This document shows positions 21,633 to 33,175 of a DNA stretch of 64,000 nucleotides, in pieces; position 1 is the first letter of the stretch, and every line of letters begins with the position of its first letter. The translations under genes and the position numbers were made by a program. Under the pieces are notes generated by a model. The model was given only the letters and a program-made list of their open reading frames with translations, was not told the DNA's origin and made no database searches. This DNA is from Chrysoporthe austroafricana (taxonomy: Eukaryota; Ascomycota; Sordariomycetes; Diaporthales; Cryphonectriaceae). The stretch lies in contig JYIP02000005.1 in the NCBI GenBank assembly GCA_001051155.2, positions 1,922,001 to 1,986,000 on the forward strand, in the 5' to 3' direction.

Positions 21633-22552
21633 GGTGGTGGCTGCGGCGGTGGTGGTGGTTGTAAGCGTATGTGTGTTGGTGCGTTTGCGCGCGGGTGCGT
21701 CTGTGGCTGTGGCGTGGGCGAAGAATTGACTGCGCTGCAGCGTGGGGAGGGGTTTACGATGTGAGGTTGATTGAATTGGAAGAGTGGAGCTGGCGTCTGT
21801 TTGGGTGCGCCCTCGAGGTCCTCTTCCTGCCCTGCCCTGCAATGTGGAATGGTGTGGGTTGGGCCTGTCTGGGTCGAGGTTGCTATGCTAATGAGATTGG
21901 CCAACCCCCTTGGTTTTATTGCCGTGGTGTTATGCGGTATAGCTGCTGCCGCTGTACGGTGCCTAAGACAGGCAAAGCTCGCGGCGCAGGTTTGCTCTGG
22001 GAAGCAAGGGCTGGTGCTGTGGTGCAGCTGCTGCCGCCTCGAGGGGTGTGACGTGACGCATGAAGCCCCCTCCCGGGCAGCTCGGCGATTGGCTGCCCTC
22101 GAGGTTTAGCGGGCCACGCCTATCGCAGTGGGCGACGGCCGTTTTTGCAAGCTTCTAGATGACAAACGGTGGCTTTAGCTCCCCACCGTTTGCGAAACGC
22201 CGACGTCCGCTCTACCCTTGCGGCATGCAGGGTCACCTCGCCTCGGGTCGGTGCCTGACTCTAGAGTTTGACGTCCCGTCTCGTGAACTTCTGTCCATCG
22301 TGACAACGTCTTCATTAATAGTCGGCCCCTTCTGCGCCGCATCTGTCGTCCCCCCGGAGGCTGGTCTATCATTCCAAGCAGACGTTTCTTTTTTCCCGGT
22401 TTGAGAGTAGGCCTAGGACAGACTTGGCCTGTGATCTCAGACCTGAGCGAGACATTTTGGGTCGAGATCTTTGACTCGTCCAGGTGTTGACCAAGAACGG
22501 GAAAAGAAAAAAAAGTACTGATATTCACCGTGCTGAGCCAACAAAACCGAAG
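21633..22552. promoter_or_regulatory. Divergent upstream region of the HMG gene and PRP5
   Basis: About 920 nt. Open frames run through it on both strands because of its composition but carry no recognisable protein. It should hold both promoters and leaders. Confidence 0.45.
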
Positions 22553-25500
22553 ATGGCTCGCCACAGAACATCGCGCTCACCATCTCCTGCAGGAAGCCGA
22601 GGAAGCCGCCATGACGATCGACGGGATCGTGACCGCGACCGCGACCGGGCCCGAAGGGACGGCGCCCGAGACCGTCGTCGCAGTCGCAGCCCGGTTCGAT
22701 ATCGAGACTCCTACGACAGGGAACGAGACTCCTACCGTCGCCGGGATCGCTCGGTAGATAGGCGAGATCGAGATGATGGTTATACCAGGGGCGGGCGAAG
22801 AGACGGAGCCTCGTATAGAGACAGGCGTCGCTCGCGGGATAGATCCCCGCCTCGTCGCCGTGATAAGAGCCACGATGCCCGGCCGAGGAGGGACGACTCC
22901 CCGGCTCGCAGCCGCCGGGAGGGGACTGTGGACTCAACGGCATCACGAAGCAGGACTGACGATACTCGGCAACGGGGCCCGACGACCGCCAGCAAGGCTG
23001 CTCCCAAAGAAGCTGAAGTGCGTCACCTCCTCCAGCACCCTCCTCATGCTCGCCATTCTGACCATCCTCGATAGGCCGCTAAGTCTGCACAAACCCAAGC
23101 TCAAACTCAGAGTGACAAACAAGCCGAACGACTTGCTAAACTTGAGGCTTGGAAGAAGAAGACCCTCACCTCAAAACAGGCCACCAAGGACACGGATGCC
23201 AGCAGCACGCGAAAGCTCCTTGCGGAGATGGATGGGAGAGCCAGCGGTACTCCGACTGCCGTGCTCTCACCCCTGGCCACCTCTGCTGCTGCCTCTCCAA
23301 GCACACCGCAGTCGACCCAGGAGGCGTTTCCGGCTGTGGCTTATGCGGGAAAATTCGATCCCAAAGCCATCGCGAAGAAGTCCGCGACTCGTCATCATTC
23401 CCCCACAGCTCTAGGGGCCATCCCGGGTGCTCCAACGACATCTGAGCAACCAGTTAAGAGCGCTGCCTCTGCAGGTGAGCATCTTTCCAAAGCGGTTGCT
23501 ACCTTCACTAGACTATCAACCACTCAGCACCCCTTTGAATCATGTGAGAACATAGCTAATCGAGGGCCCTTAGCGTCTACCTTGCGCACCGGCAGTGCGA
23601 TTAATAGATTCGGCTTCCAGAAGACTGGTCTTGACGGTGACAAGCCAGCGGCCAAGCGGAAGCTGGTGCTGGACGATGAGGAAACGTCGAAGCGCAAGTT
23701 AGCAAAACTTCCTGACATGTCTTTGGAAGAGGCGGATGCTGCACCGTTTGCTAACGAAGAGGACGAATCCGACTCGGACGGTGACAACTTTGCCGGAACG
23801 GAGGAAGAGGCTGCGGCTGCTGCTCGAGCCGCCCATGAACGGCGCGAAGAAAGAATCTTGCAGCAGAGCATGGCAATGCAAGTTGATGAGGAGGAGAAAG
23901 AGAAGCCCGCGGCTCCGGAGACAAATGGCGAGGCGCCTGAAACTGCCCCGCCGGCTGCAGCCGAAGTCGAAGCGGATGTTGAGGCCATGGACGTTGACGA
24001 AGATGTCGATCCCCTGGATGCCTTCATGGGAGGGCTTGCGGACCAGCCAGCTACCAACAATGCGGCCCGTCGCAACAGGACCATAAGGGCCCAAGACAAG
24101 GAGCCAGAGGTCTACTTCTCGGACGATGAGTTTGACTACATGGACAAGGGTGACGAAAATCCTGGCTCGATTCTCGCCATTGCCGCCAAGAAGAAGAAGA
24201 AGGATATTCCCACCATCGACTACAGCAAGATTGATCTGAATCCCATCAGAAAGAATTTCTGGTTCGAGCCTTACGAGCTCAGTCAGATGACGGAGGCAGA
24301 GGTTCAGGAACTTCGTCTGGACTTGGACGGCATCAAAGTCTCCGGAAAGGATGTGCCGAAGCCTGTCCAGAAGTGGTCTCATTGCGGCTTGACCCAGCCT
24401 CTACTGAATGTCGTCGACAATCTGGGCTACGAGAAGCCAACACCTATCCAGATGCAGGCTTTGCCAGTCATTATGTCTGGTCGAGATGTCATCGGCGTTG
24501 CCAAGACAGGATCGGGCAAGACCATGGCTTTCTTGCTCCCCATGTTCCGTCACATCAAAGACCAAGAACCGGTCAAAGATGACGGACCAATCGGTCTCAT
24601 TCTCACGCCGACTCGAGAGCTTGCTACTCAGATTTTCCGAGACTGCAAGCCATTCCTCTCGGCACTAAACCTGCGTGCTGTTTGTGCTTATGGTGGACCT
24701 CCGATCAAAGACCAGATCGCTCAACTCAAAGCTGGAGCCGAGATCGTCGTCGCAACCACCGGTCGATTTATCGACCTTTTGGCAGCCAACCAAGGCCGAG
24801 TAGTCAACCTTAAACGCACGACGTACATTGTTCTGGACGAGGCTGACCGAATGTTCGACATGGGTTTTGAGCCTCAGGTGATGAAGATTTTCACCAATGT
24901 ACGACCTGATCGTCAGACTGTTCTCTTTTCTGCTACCATGCCTCGCATCATTGATGCTTTGGTTAAGAAGGTGTTGAAGAACCCTGTCGAAATCACAGTC
25001 GGTGGCAAGAGCGTAGTGGCTCCTGAGATCACCCAGATCGTGGAGATTAGAGACGAGAAGGACAAGTTCCTCCGTCTATTGGAGCTTCTTGGCGACCTTT
25101 ATAAGGACGATGATGACGTACGTGCCTTGATCTTTGTGGAACGACAAGAAAAGGCGGACGATCTCCTTCGTGAGCTCTTGCGTAAAGGCTATGGCTGCAT
25201 GTCTATCCACGGCGGCAAAGATCAGGTCGATCGAGACTCGACAATCGCGGACTTCAAGAGTGGAGTCTGCCCTGTCATGATCGCTACTTCGGTAGCAGCT
25301 CGTGGTCTTGATGTCAAGCAGCTCAAGCTTGTGGTCAACTACGATGCGCCGAACCATTTGGAAGACTACGTCCACCGTGCTGGCCGCACGGGTCGGGCCG
25401 GCAACACAGGTACTGCAGTGACATTCGTCACCGAGGAACAAGAAAACTGTGCGCCCGGTATCGCAAAGGCATTAGAACAGAGCGGCCAGCCCGTCCCTGA

Positions 25501-26245
25501 GCGGCTCGATCAAATGCGCAAGGCCTGGAGAGAAAAGGTTAAAGCAGGCAAGGCGAAGGATCAATCTGGCTTTGGAGGCAAAGGTCTGGAGCGTTTGGAC
25601 AAGGAGCGTGAGGCAGCGCGTATGCGCGAACGCAAGACACACAAGGCTGAAGGCGAGGAAGAAGATGAAAAGGAGGACGCGCCGGCGGATGATGAGAAGA
25701 AGAACAAGGCCGCGACTGCGATCCAGTCAGCAGCCTCGGCCATTGTGTCCCGCGATGCGGCTAAGGCTGAAGAGGGTAAAGCTCCAGCCGCAGATGCCGT
25801 CAAGCCGGGGGCTGCTAAGGGCGGTGCCCTGGACAAGGCCGCGCAGGCCGTCAACGACATCAACGCGCGTCTCGCACGCGCTGGTCAGCTGCGGCCTGGT
25901 CAGCCGATCGACAACAAGGGCCCAGACGCCGGTGCATTCCATGCCACGCTTGAGATCAACGACTTCCCACAGAAGGCCAGGTGGGCGGTCACGAACAGGA
26001 CTAACGTGGCCAAGATCCTGGAGGCGACTGGCACGTCCATCACCACCAAGGGCAACTTCTATCCGGCGGGCAAGGAGCCGGCTCAGGGCCAGGAGCCGAA
26101 GCTCTATATCCTCATCGAGGGCGACACGGAGGTGGTCGTTAGCACTGCGCTGACGGAGTTGACACGGCTCCTTAAGGAGGGCACGATCGCTGCGGCAGAT
26201 GCGGAGAGTCGTGCGCCGGCGAGTGGAAGGTACACAATTACGTAG
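22553..26245 (+). CDS. PRP5: DEAD-box RNA helicase PRP5 (pre-mRNA splicing)
   Basis: ATP-dependent helicase that remodels U2 snRNP and proofreads the branch site during prespliceosome assembly in the nucleus. Exons 22553-23017 and 23075-26245 (57-nt intron, CTGAC branch, TAG acceptor) give 1211 aa. Seen in order: an RS/RD-rich N-terminus, an acidic middle, the PRP5/DDX46 motif [10 protein letters not shown] near 466, the Q-motif region [12 protein letters not shown], motif I AKTGSGKT near 630, PTRELA, DEAD near 743, SAT near 773, [13 protein letters not shown] near 922, and an Ala/Lys-rich tail with a final conserved block. Motif Ib reads TTGR instead of the usual TPGR. A stop-free 99-nt segment (23475-23573) with a GTGAGC donor, GCTAAT branch and TTAG acceptor may be a further intron; removal would give 1178 aa in the same frame. 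Confidence 0.95.
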
Positions 26246-27094
26246 GAGGCTCAACACTAGACGCTAAGGAAGTATGGTGAAGGTGTTTTGGATCAGTCCG
26301 ATTTCCTCAGACGTAAAGACGATGGGTGAGAGACGGGCAGGCCTCCACAAAGTTTGTTTAATTACGGATGACTGATCTCGAGATGTTAATTCATCGGCTC
26401 GAACGGTATTCTTCTGTAGGCGGAGGCGATGCTGGGTGTATAGCAACAATCTGAGACATCGCCGCAACCAATCATGAACATCCTAGCGCCGACGCACCCG
26501 TGACAAGGTTGGAATCCCATGGTTCTAGGGTGATCTCAACATCGGATGAACTCGTATATTTGCACGTCTACTTCAAACATTCGCGAAACACACGAGGTTA
26601 CAGGGGTGACGACGATCAGGTACTATGGTAGGTAGGTATCCGGACTTCTGGAGAAAGTGTATTGCAATGCTAGCCCAAGATTATATGTGCAGGTCCGTGT
26701 CATATAACACGCTCGCTCTACCCTACAGTGTTCGTCCCCTTTCTCTAGTGACCCAAACCACAAGTTCTCTCTCATGCTCTCGATCCATGCCCCCGGCCTT
26801 CGTGGTATATGGGGCTATTTATAAACGCCCCCAGGTGTGAAGATGGGTATTGTACGGTCGAGGCGCCCTCCAGAATAAAGAACACAAAGTAACACGTTCA
26901 TCGCAATCGTGGGTGTATGTGACGAAGGAATTTGATGATGTAAACAAAGAAGAACGAGTCAAGCAGGCAAGGTGGGGGCCCGGGCCGGAGGGAGGTCTAG
27001 AATCCAAAAGGAAAAAAATTTGCGAGTCCCCCACGTGCTAGACCTGGGTGAAGATAGTTTTAACGCGCGGCCCCTGTCTCGTCGCCTCCCTGGC
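26246..27094. other. Intergenic region between convergent PRP5 and the FLC-like gene
   Basis: About 850 nt of mixed composition with no supported gene. It includes one copy of CTATGGTA (26623-26630) followed by GGTA repeats. Confidence 0.5.
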
Positions 27095-29382
27095 TTAGTA
27101 GTAGCCGTGGTTCTGGCTGCCTAGCCGGTTGTCGTAGCCGCCGCGCACGGAAGAGTAGTTGCCGTAGCTGTTGTCGTACGGCGCCGGCGACGAGCGGCCG
27201 AAGTCTTCGTTGGTGAGGCCCGGCGGCGCGGCGTGGTGCACGAGCGGCTGGTAGCTGGTCTCCTTGACATCCAGGTTCGTCTTGGCCAGAGAGAAGTTGT
27301 CCGAGTCCTGGTGCGAAACCTTGCGGTCGAGGAGCAGGGAGTTGCGGGCGTCGAGGGGCGTGAGGTTGTCCAGGTCGCGCATTTTCTCTGCGGGTGGTTT
27401 GTTAGCAACTTTCCGGGACGTTCCCGTCCGAAACGGGATGTACATGGTTGTGGACTTACCCATCTCCTTTCTGCGCTTGCGGTGAGGGTTCTCCTGGAAG
27501 ATGGAGAGAATGGCGTTCCAGATGATCAGGACGGCGAGGATGCCCGTCAGGGCAGCCTGGACGACGAGGAGGACAATGCCCACGATGCTCTTGGTGGTCT
27601 CCTTGATGCCGAGCTCATCGACGAAGATGAAGATGCAGACAACGGACAGGATACGGACGACTTGGATGGCGATGTTGAGGACATTGCCGGACTTGCGCTC
27701 GAAGGGCTTGTTCCAGACGAGGACGATGAGCATGAAAGCCTCGACGATGAACTGGGCAATGCTCTGGCCCATGGGGTGGTTGTCGCCGGCGGCCATGACA
27801 ACGCCCTTGGCGAACATGTAGCAGAGGACGGGGATGAAGAGCCACCAGTAGGACTTCTTGTAGCTGTCGTAGAAGACCTTGTACTTGATCCACAGGTCCT
27901 TCTTCTCGTACAGGCCGCTGGCGTCGCCGTCGGTCTCCTGGAGCTTCTTGGCCGTGTTGCTGACCTTCCACACGAAGAAGGCGAGCACGCCGGTGAACAG
28001 GGCGAGGGTCAGACCGGCCAGGAGCTTCGCGGCCCACGAGTCGCCCTCAATGAACTGGTACATGCAGTAGAGCACCCAGGTGCTGTAGAGCAGCATGATC
28101 AGCTGGGTGAGAAGTCGGCCCATGGTCACCCAGTAGTGCTCGCGGAAGCCGGTCAGGCCCTTGGGCAGCTTTCCGAAGAGGGCCCAGGCCTCCAGGATGA
28201 CCTTGATGAGCAGGATGACGAGGATGATGGCTGCCATCACACAGGCCACGATGAGGAGCACGGTCATGAAAGTGTTGGCGCTCGGAATGCTGAGATCCTC
28301 GACGTAGGCCTTGATCCCGTTCACGGTCTCCGTCACACCGCTGGTGCTGTTGGAGCTACTGGTGGTGTTGGTGGTGGTGGCGTTCGTGTCGACGCTGGTC
28401 GAGATCTCTCGGGCGACGAAGTCGTAGAACTCAGCCATGGCGCGCTTGAACTTGGAGCCGCTGAGCGTCTCCATGGAACCATCCGCGAAGACGAGTGTCG
28501 CGTTCTGCAGGTACTGCACGCTGTCGGCGGTCGTGTTTCCGCCGGTGGCGGCCCGGAAGCTGTCAATGGCGAGCTGCATCTTCTCGAAGTTGATGAGACC
28601 GACCGAGAAGGCGAAGTTCTTGGAGAACTGCCGGTAGACCGAGGGAAGGCCGACGGAAGACATGCCGTTCATGGCCATGCCCTGGAACCAGGTCATCACC
28701 TCGATGAAGCTGGGACTTGGTCCAGCACCGGCCGAAGCACCACCACCTCCGGCCAGCGCTGAGCTGGCCGCCGTGAAACCGCTCATGATGAGCGCAACAC
28801 CCGCAACAGCGGCAGCGGTATAGGAGACCGCTGAGACGGCGGCGGTCTTGCCGTTGGAAATCTGAGAGCTGATACATCCGACATCCTCGCCGGTGTCCAG
28901 AGACTTGAGCTCCAGCGTAGCTGAGGCCGCGATGTCAGGGATGGTGAAGGCGATAGACGGAATCTCACTCGCGTATGATGACGAGATATTCTGCGTGCCG
29001 GATGCCGAGAACGTGCCGGCCGGGACTTCGTGCTGTTAGTAAGGAACCCCGGAGACTTAGACGAGGCATACTCACCAGGACACAGCTCCTTCACATATGT
29101 GCTGGTCTCGCATGGATTAAAGGAGCTCGAGTAGACGCTGTAGCCATATGCCGTAACGTTCAGCTGTGCCGTGACGTTCTGCTCCACGGTGCTTGTCCCC
29201 GACACGTCAAAGGTGACGGTCATCGCGGTCTTGTCGTACGATATATCGACGTTGTTCACCTCGATCGATGATCCCGTCTCGCAATTTGTGAATCCTGAGG
29301 TCGTCAGGACGTCCGCCGCGAGAGCCCCCCTCGTGAATGCCACGGCGGCTACTGCGGCGCCCCATATCGTCGTCCGCGCCAT
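27095..29382 (-). CDS. FLC/TRP-like integral membrane protein (flavin carrier family)
   Basis: Member of the fungal FLC family (ML-like TRP_N domain plus TRP domain). Yeast FLC1-3 act in ER FAD import, cell-wall integrity and calcium handling. Exons 29382-29076, 29025-27460 and 27387-27095 give 721 aa. Seen: a signal peptide (MARTTIWGAAVAAVAFTRGA), a Cys-containing lumenal ML-like domain to about residue 165 with several N-glycosylation sequons, then about nine hydrophobic segments between 180 and 610, among them TFMTVLLIVACVMAAIILVI and SYWWLFIPVLCYMFAKGVVM. A cytosolic tail of about 110 residues is rich in Asn, Ser and Tyr. Intron 1 is 50 nt and its acceptor is AAG, after skipping an AG that overlaps the CTAAC branch site. 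Which FLC paralogue it matches is not resolved. Confidence 0.9.
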
Positions 29383-32300
29383 GGTCGGAGGCTGTACGGT
29401 TCGTCCCCCCAAAAACAACAATAGAATACGTTCGATGGTGGCCGGTTCGGTGGCCTTTCGTCAGAGGGCAATATCAAAAATCCTTGCTCCTCCCGTTCGT
29501 GTCCCGCGATTCCACTTTCTAGACCAGGGTTGCGCGCGTACTCTTTCAGATCCTCCAGGTGCCTTTGCTCTTTTCGAGCCGATTCGTTTCCTTCTCTATG
29601 GGTATCAGAGTTCAGATAGCATTCGAAATAGGAAAATGCGTCGGTGTGACTATATTGTCCGAGGTTGAGCGTGATTAAAGGTGGATATGGTCGCCTGAGC
29701 TGTCTAGCAGAGACTTTCGAAAGAGCACACGAGTCCAGTCGGCAAGAAAGAAGAGCGGGTCGGTGAGGGAGCAATACAAAATCAATATGTCCTGTTTTTT
29801 CCTGAAGGGCCGAGGGTCAACCTGGGGAGAAGATAATGGGCGGATGCCCCTGCCGTATGACAAAGAGCGCTGCCGGTGAGAAGAGCCGGGCAGCAAACAG
29901 GTCGACGGTAGCCAGGTCCGGAGCCGCGGGTGCGTCTCTTGGATTTATCGTGAGCCGGAGAGGAGGAGAGGGTGGGCAGGAGAGGTCATGAGCTAACGTC
30001 AGGGAGGACAAGGTGAGAAGATGTGCTAGAGAGAGTGGGCAGGTGAAACGAGCGTACGGAGTAAGGAGGTGAGGCGGACGGATCTCGACAACAGGCTGAA
30101 GTGACTGTGTGAGGCGTCTTTTTCCAGACCAAGCGCAGACTCCAAGAGAGAGAGAGACAGAGAGAGAGAGAGGGTGTGTGTCCCAGGTGGCTTTGATGTC
30201 AGATGGTTCGACAACAAAGAGTGGAAGCAGACCACGAAGGGCTTGGACAGGAGAATGAATGGATCAACGGTCGTCAGAGAGTGTCGGAGAAAGGCAGAAA
30301 GGAGGAAAAGGGACAAGACGATCGAGGTCGATGGCGCCGGCGGAGGCCCCTGGGGACATGAAATTGAGCTCCCATTGGCGAGATGGGCAGAGCTCCTGCA
30401 TGGCCCTGGCAGCGCCTGGGCTGCCCCGTGGTCCCCTCCGCGGCTCGAGCACGAGCACACGAGCAGCGGGTACTATGGTAGCTTCGTACCTGCGCGAGCC
30501 ACCGGCAGGGTGCGATAGCAAAGCAGCGTCGTGCTGGCCCAGCCCACGCAAGTCGCAGTCGCAATCGCGGTGGGACGCCCGAGGCGCGCCTGGCCAACCA
30601 CACGCGCCCGTCGCCGCCCTCACCACTCGAACTTGGCAGCGCTTCCAGATGAGCGACCCACCCGTTCTCTCGTCCCACGCCCCCCGTCCCCCCTCCACCG
30701 TGCAACAGGCAGAGCTGTGCTGGTCCGTCCTCCCTGCCACGGGTCACCCGCTACCCGCGACGAGAGAGCGCGGCCCCGGGAACGCGCCGCCACGCCTGTG
30801 CCACCCCCGGGACACGAGGCGTCGTTCAGGATTTTTCTGGCTCGCGGCGGTACCAGTGGAGAAGGAAGAAGCAGGACGGGCGCCTGCCCACAGGGTCCAG
30901 ACCCCTGAGCTCCAATTACTTGACGACCAGGGAGGCCCCAAGCCGCCCCCACACGAAACGCTCGCCGAAAGGCCGCGGCTCAGGGGCAGCTTAGGGCCTC
31001 ACCAGCCCAGCCCCTGCAGTAGATCCGCTCCGTCGAGCTGACCCGCTGCCCTGTGGCCGTGCCATTGGCCAGGGGCGACGACATCCCATCTCGAAGCGAG
31101 AGATAGTCCCGGCGCCATTGGAAATCCACCGGACCGCTAATTTTGAAACGACCATCGGGGGGGGGGTGTGAGGGTTGGCATTCTACCTGGGACAGCTTGG
31201 CCCAGTCGTCGAGAGGGTTGGCGTGTTGGCGCGCTGTCTAGCCCTGGGACGTCGACGCGGATAATACGAATGCTTTCCTGCTGCAGAAAAGCTCTCGCCC
31301 GCCCGCCCTCTCGATCGACGTGTCGGCACATGCTCATCCCACACCACGACGCCGGCCCCGGCGAGTCAGGGCCCGTGGGCAGACGCGTCTACCAGTACGT
31401 CTCACGACGCGGGCACGGGCCAGCCCACAGGAAGGCCGTACGGTACTGGGCTGGGCAGCCAAGGTTGCCAAGCCGTCTGCTTGCTTGGGTCTTGGGTCTC
31501 TATTGACGGCCCCGGGGTCAGGTCAAGGGCTATTCGGTCGGCAGCCCTGATGAGGGCTCTCCCAGGGCCGCCCGCCCCCCCTTTTTAGCTCAAAGCAGCA
31601 GATCTCCCGATCGATCAACACTGGCGAGGATGAGCAGAGGGCGTCGGGGGCTGAACTGACAGGCGATGATCTCCTGCAGTCCTGCAGCTCGCACCTGCAT
31701 CAGACGACGAGGGCCCGTGAAGATCAGTTGGCTCTCCGTCCGAGGTTGCTGCGGCACCGACAACCCGATCAGGTTTCCGAGCATGGCCCTCCGCCCTCAC
31801 AGCCTCACTGCTTGCCGGGCCCCGAGACAGCACTTGCTCGGTCTGCAGAGTCTGGGATATGGATATGACGTGGACCTCTCGAAATTTAGGTACCAATTAT
31901 GAGCATAATCCCGGGGGGGGTGTGATCTAATATCCGCTCAAATCCGTCGTGCCCTGGCTCACCCCCCCCCCCAACTTTATGCGGGTGAGTTATGCCGTAG
32001 ATTACACAGTAGCGAGGGCACCGCCAGGCCCCTCGATGATCGATAATTCCGAGTCAATGCTTTTTATTTTAAGCACGTCGACTCTCGACGACATCCGGCG
32101 GGCGGGCTCCCTCGTACCATCCGCTGCTGCCCTTCGGGCCCCGGGGTGGAGAGACGACCAACGTTTTTGTTAAAGATCAGCGCGTGATGGGGATGGTGCT
32201 CTAGAACTCCCTCTCCCTCAGCCCAGTGGCCTGCCAGGCTGTGGCAGCCAGTAACGTCACATTCGAACACGACTCGACAACGGCAATGCGAGGCTCAAGA

Positions 32301-33175
32301 CGCTGCTGGGGGTATCTGATTAGGGAGGCCCGTGATCCCGGCGGCGGCTGTCATGCCACCGGCGATGAGAGGTGAGTAGCTGTTGGACTGTTGACAGCGC
32401 TTGGTCCCACCACTTGTCTGCTAGGCGCCAGACGCCGAATCTGTGCGATCAGCCCTCGTGGCCGTACTCCTCGCTCGCAGGCGATCAGTGTTGTGGCAAG
32501 AATGATCCGCCCACGAGGATTGTACCACTCTCACAGGCAGCAATGATCCTTCCGAGCCAACAAGACCCCGGTTGGACGCAGCCCTACCACAGCTTCGGGA
32601 CCTGCATCTCGCATCGATCTCGCTCTGCAGCAGGATGGTCCCACGCGCGGCTCTGGTGGGACGACTTCATCTGTCTGTGTGACTAAGAGATCGTGTAGCT
32701 GTCCGTCCAGATCCATCGCAAAATTAACACAAGATCTGGGGTTTGGTATAACATGCCCACCCTGAGTGGGGTGTCGTAAATTTTATGGTCTATTGATACT
32801 GGCCAGAACGCCGCCGAATTTACCTTGGAAATTAGCCTCCGTGTGTGCACCATCGAACATCAATCAAGAAGCGCATCGCTTAATGTACAACCTTGCCTTC
32901 GTGATCCAAGACAAGCCTCATCCCAAACGCCGGGTCGTAAGGATACCGGAACATGTTGTGTATCTCATCAACATGACGAAGGCCCCAGATATGGGCCAGA
33001 GGTGATCCAAACATTGCTCGTGATGTGAGCTTGAAGCACATTTGCTTCACCCTTTAAGCTCTTAGCTACATGAATCGTCAACGGCGACAACACCGTCCGG
33101 GAAAAAAATTAGGGTATCTAAAACATAGAATGAGAAGAGGCCAAGGAAACTCTGCTCCTGTCCGGGCCATGATCA
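29383..33175. other. 3.8-kb gap upstream of the FLC-like gene
   Basis: Spans the leader and promoter of the FLC-like gene and the 3' side of the zinc-finger gene. The part to about 31.0 kb is GC-rich, and open frames there occur in several frames at once without motifs. The rest is mixed, with G or C runs near 31158, 31912 and 31963. One CTATGGTA lies at 30473-30480. No tRNA or transposon ends seen. Confidence 0.5.
30145..30173. repeat. AG/CT microsatellite
   Basis: About 14 AG dinucleotides with one C interruption, followed by GTGTGTG. Read from the minus strand it is a CT tract about 780 nt upstream of the FLC-like start codon, the type of pyrimidine tract common in fungal leaders and promoters. 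Confidence 0.9.

Noticed and set aside
27233..28762. 509-residue open frame on the plus strand
   Set aside because: Antisense shadow of the FLC-like gene. Composition is GC-rich Glu/Asp/Gly/Leu repeats with no motif, while the minus strand encodes membrane segments and TRP-family sequence.
30259..31041. 260-residue open frame
   Set aside because: GC-rich region where several frames on both strands stay open together; no ordered segments, motifs or splice continuation.
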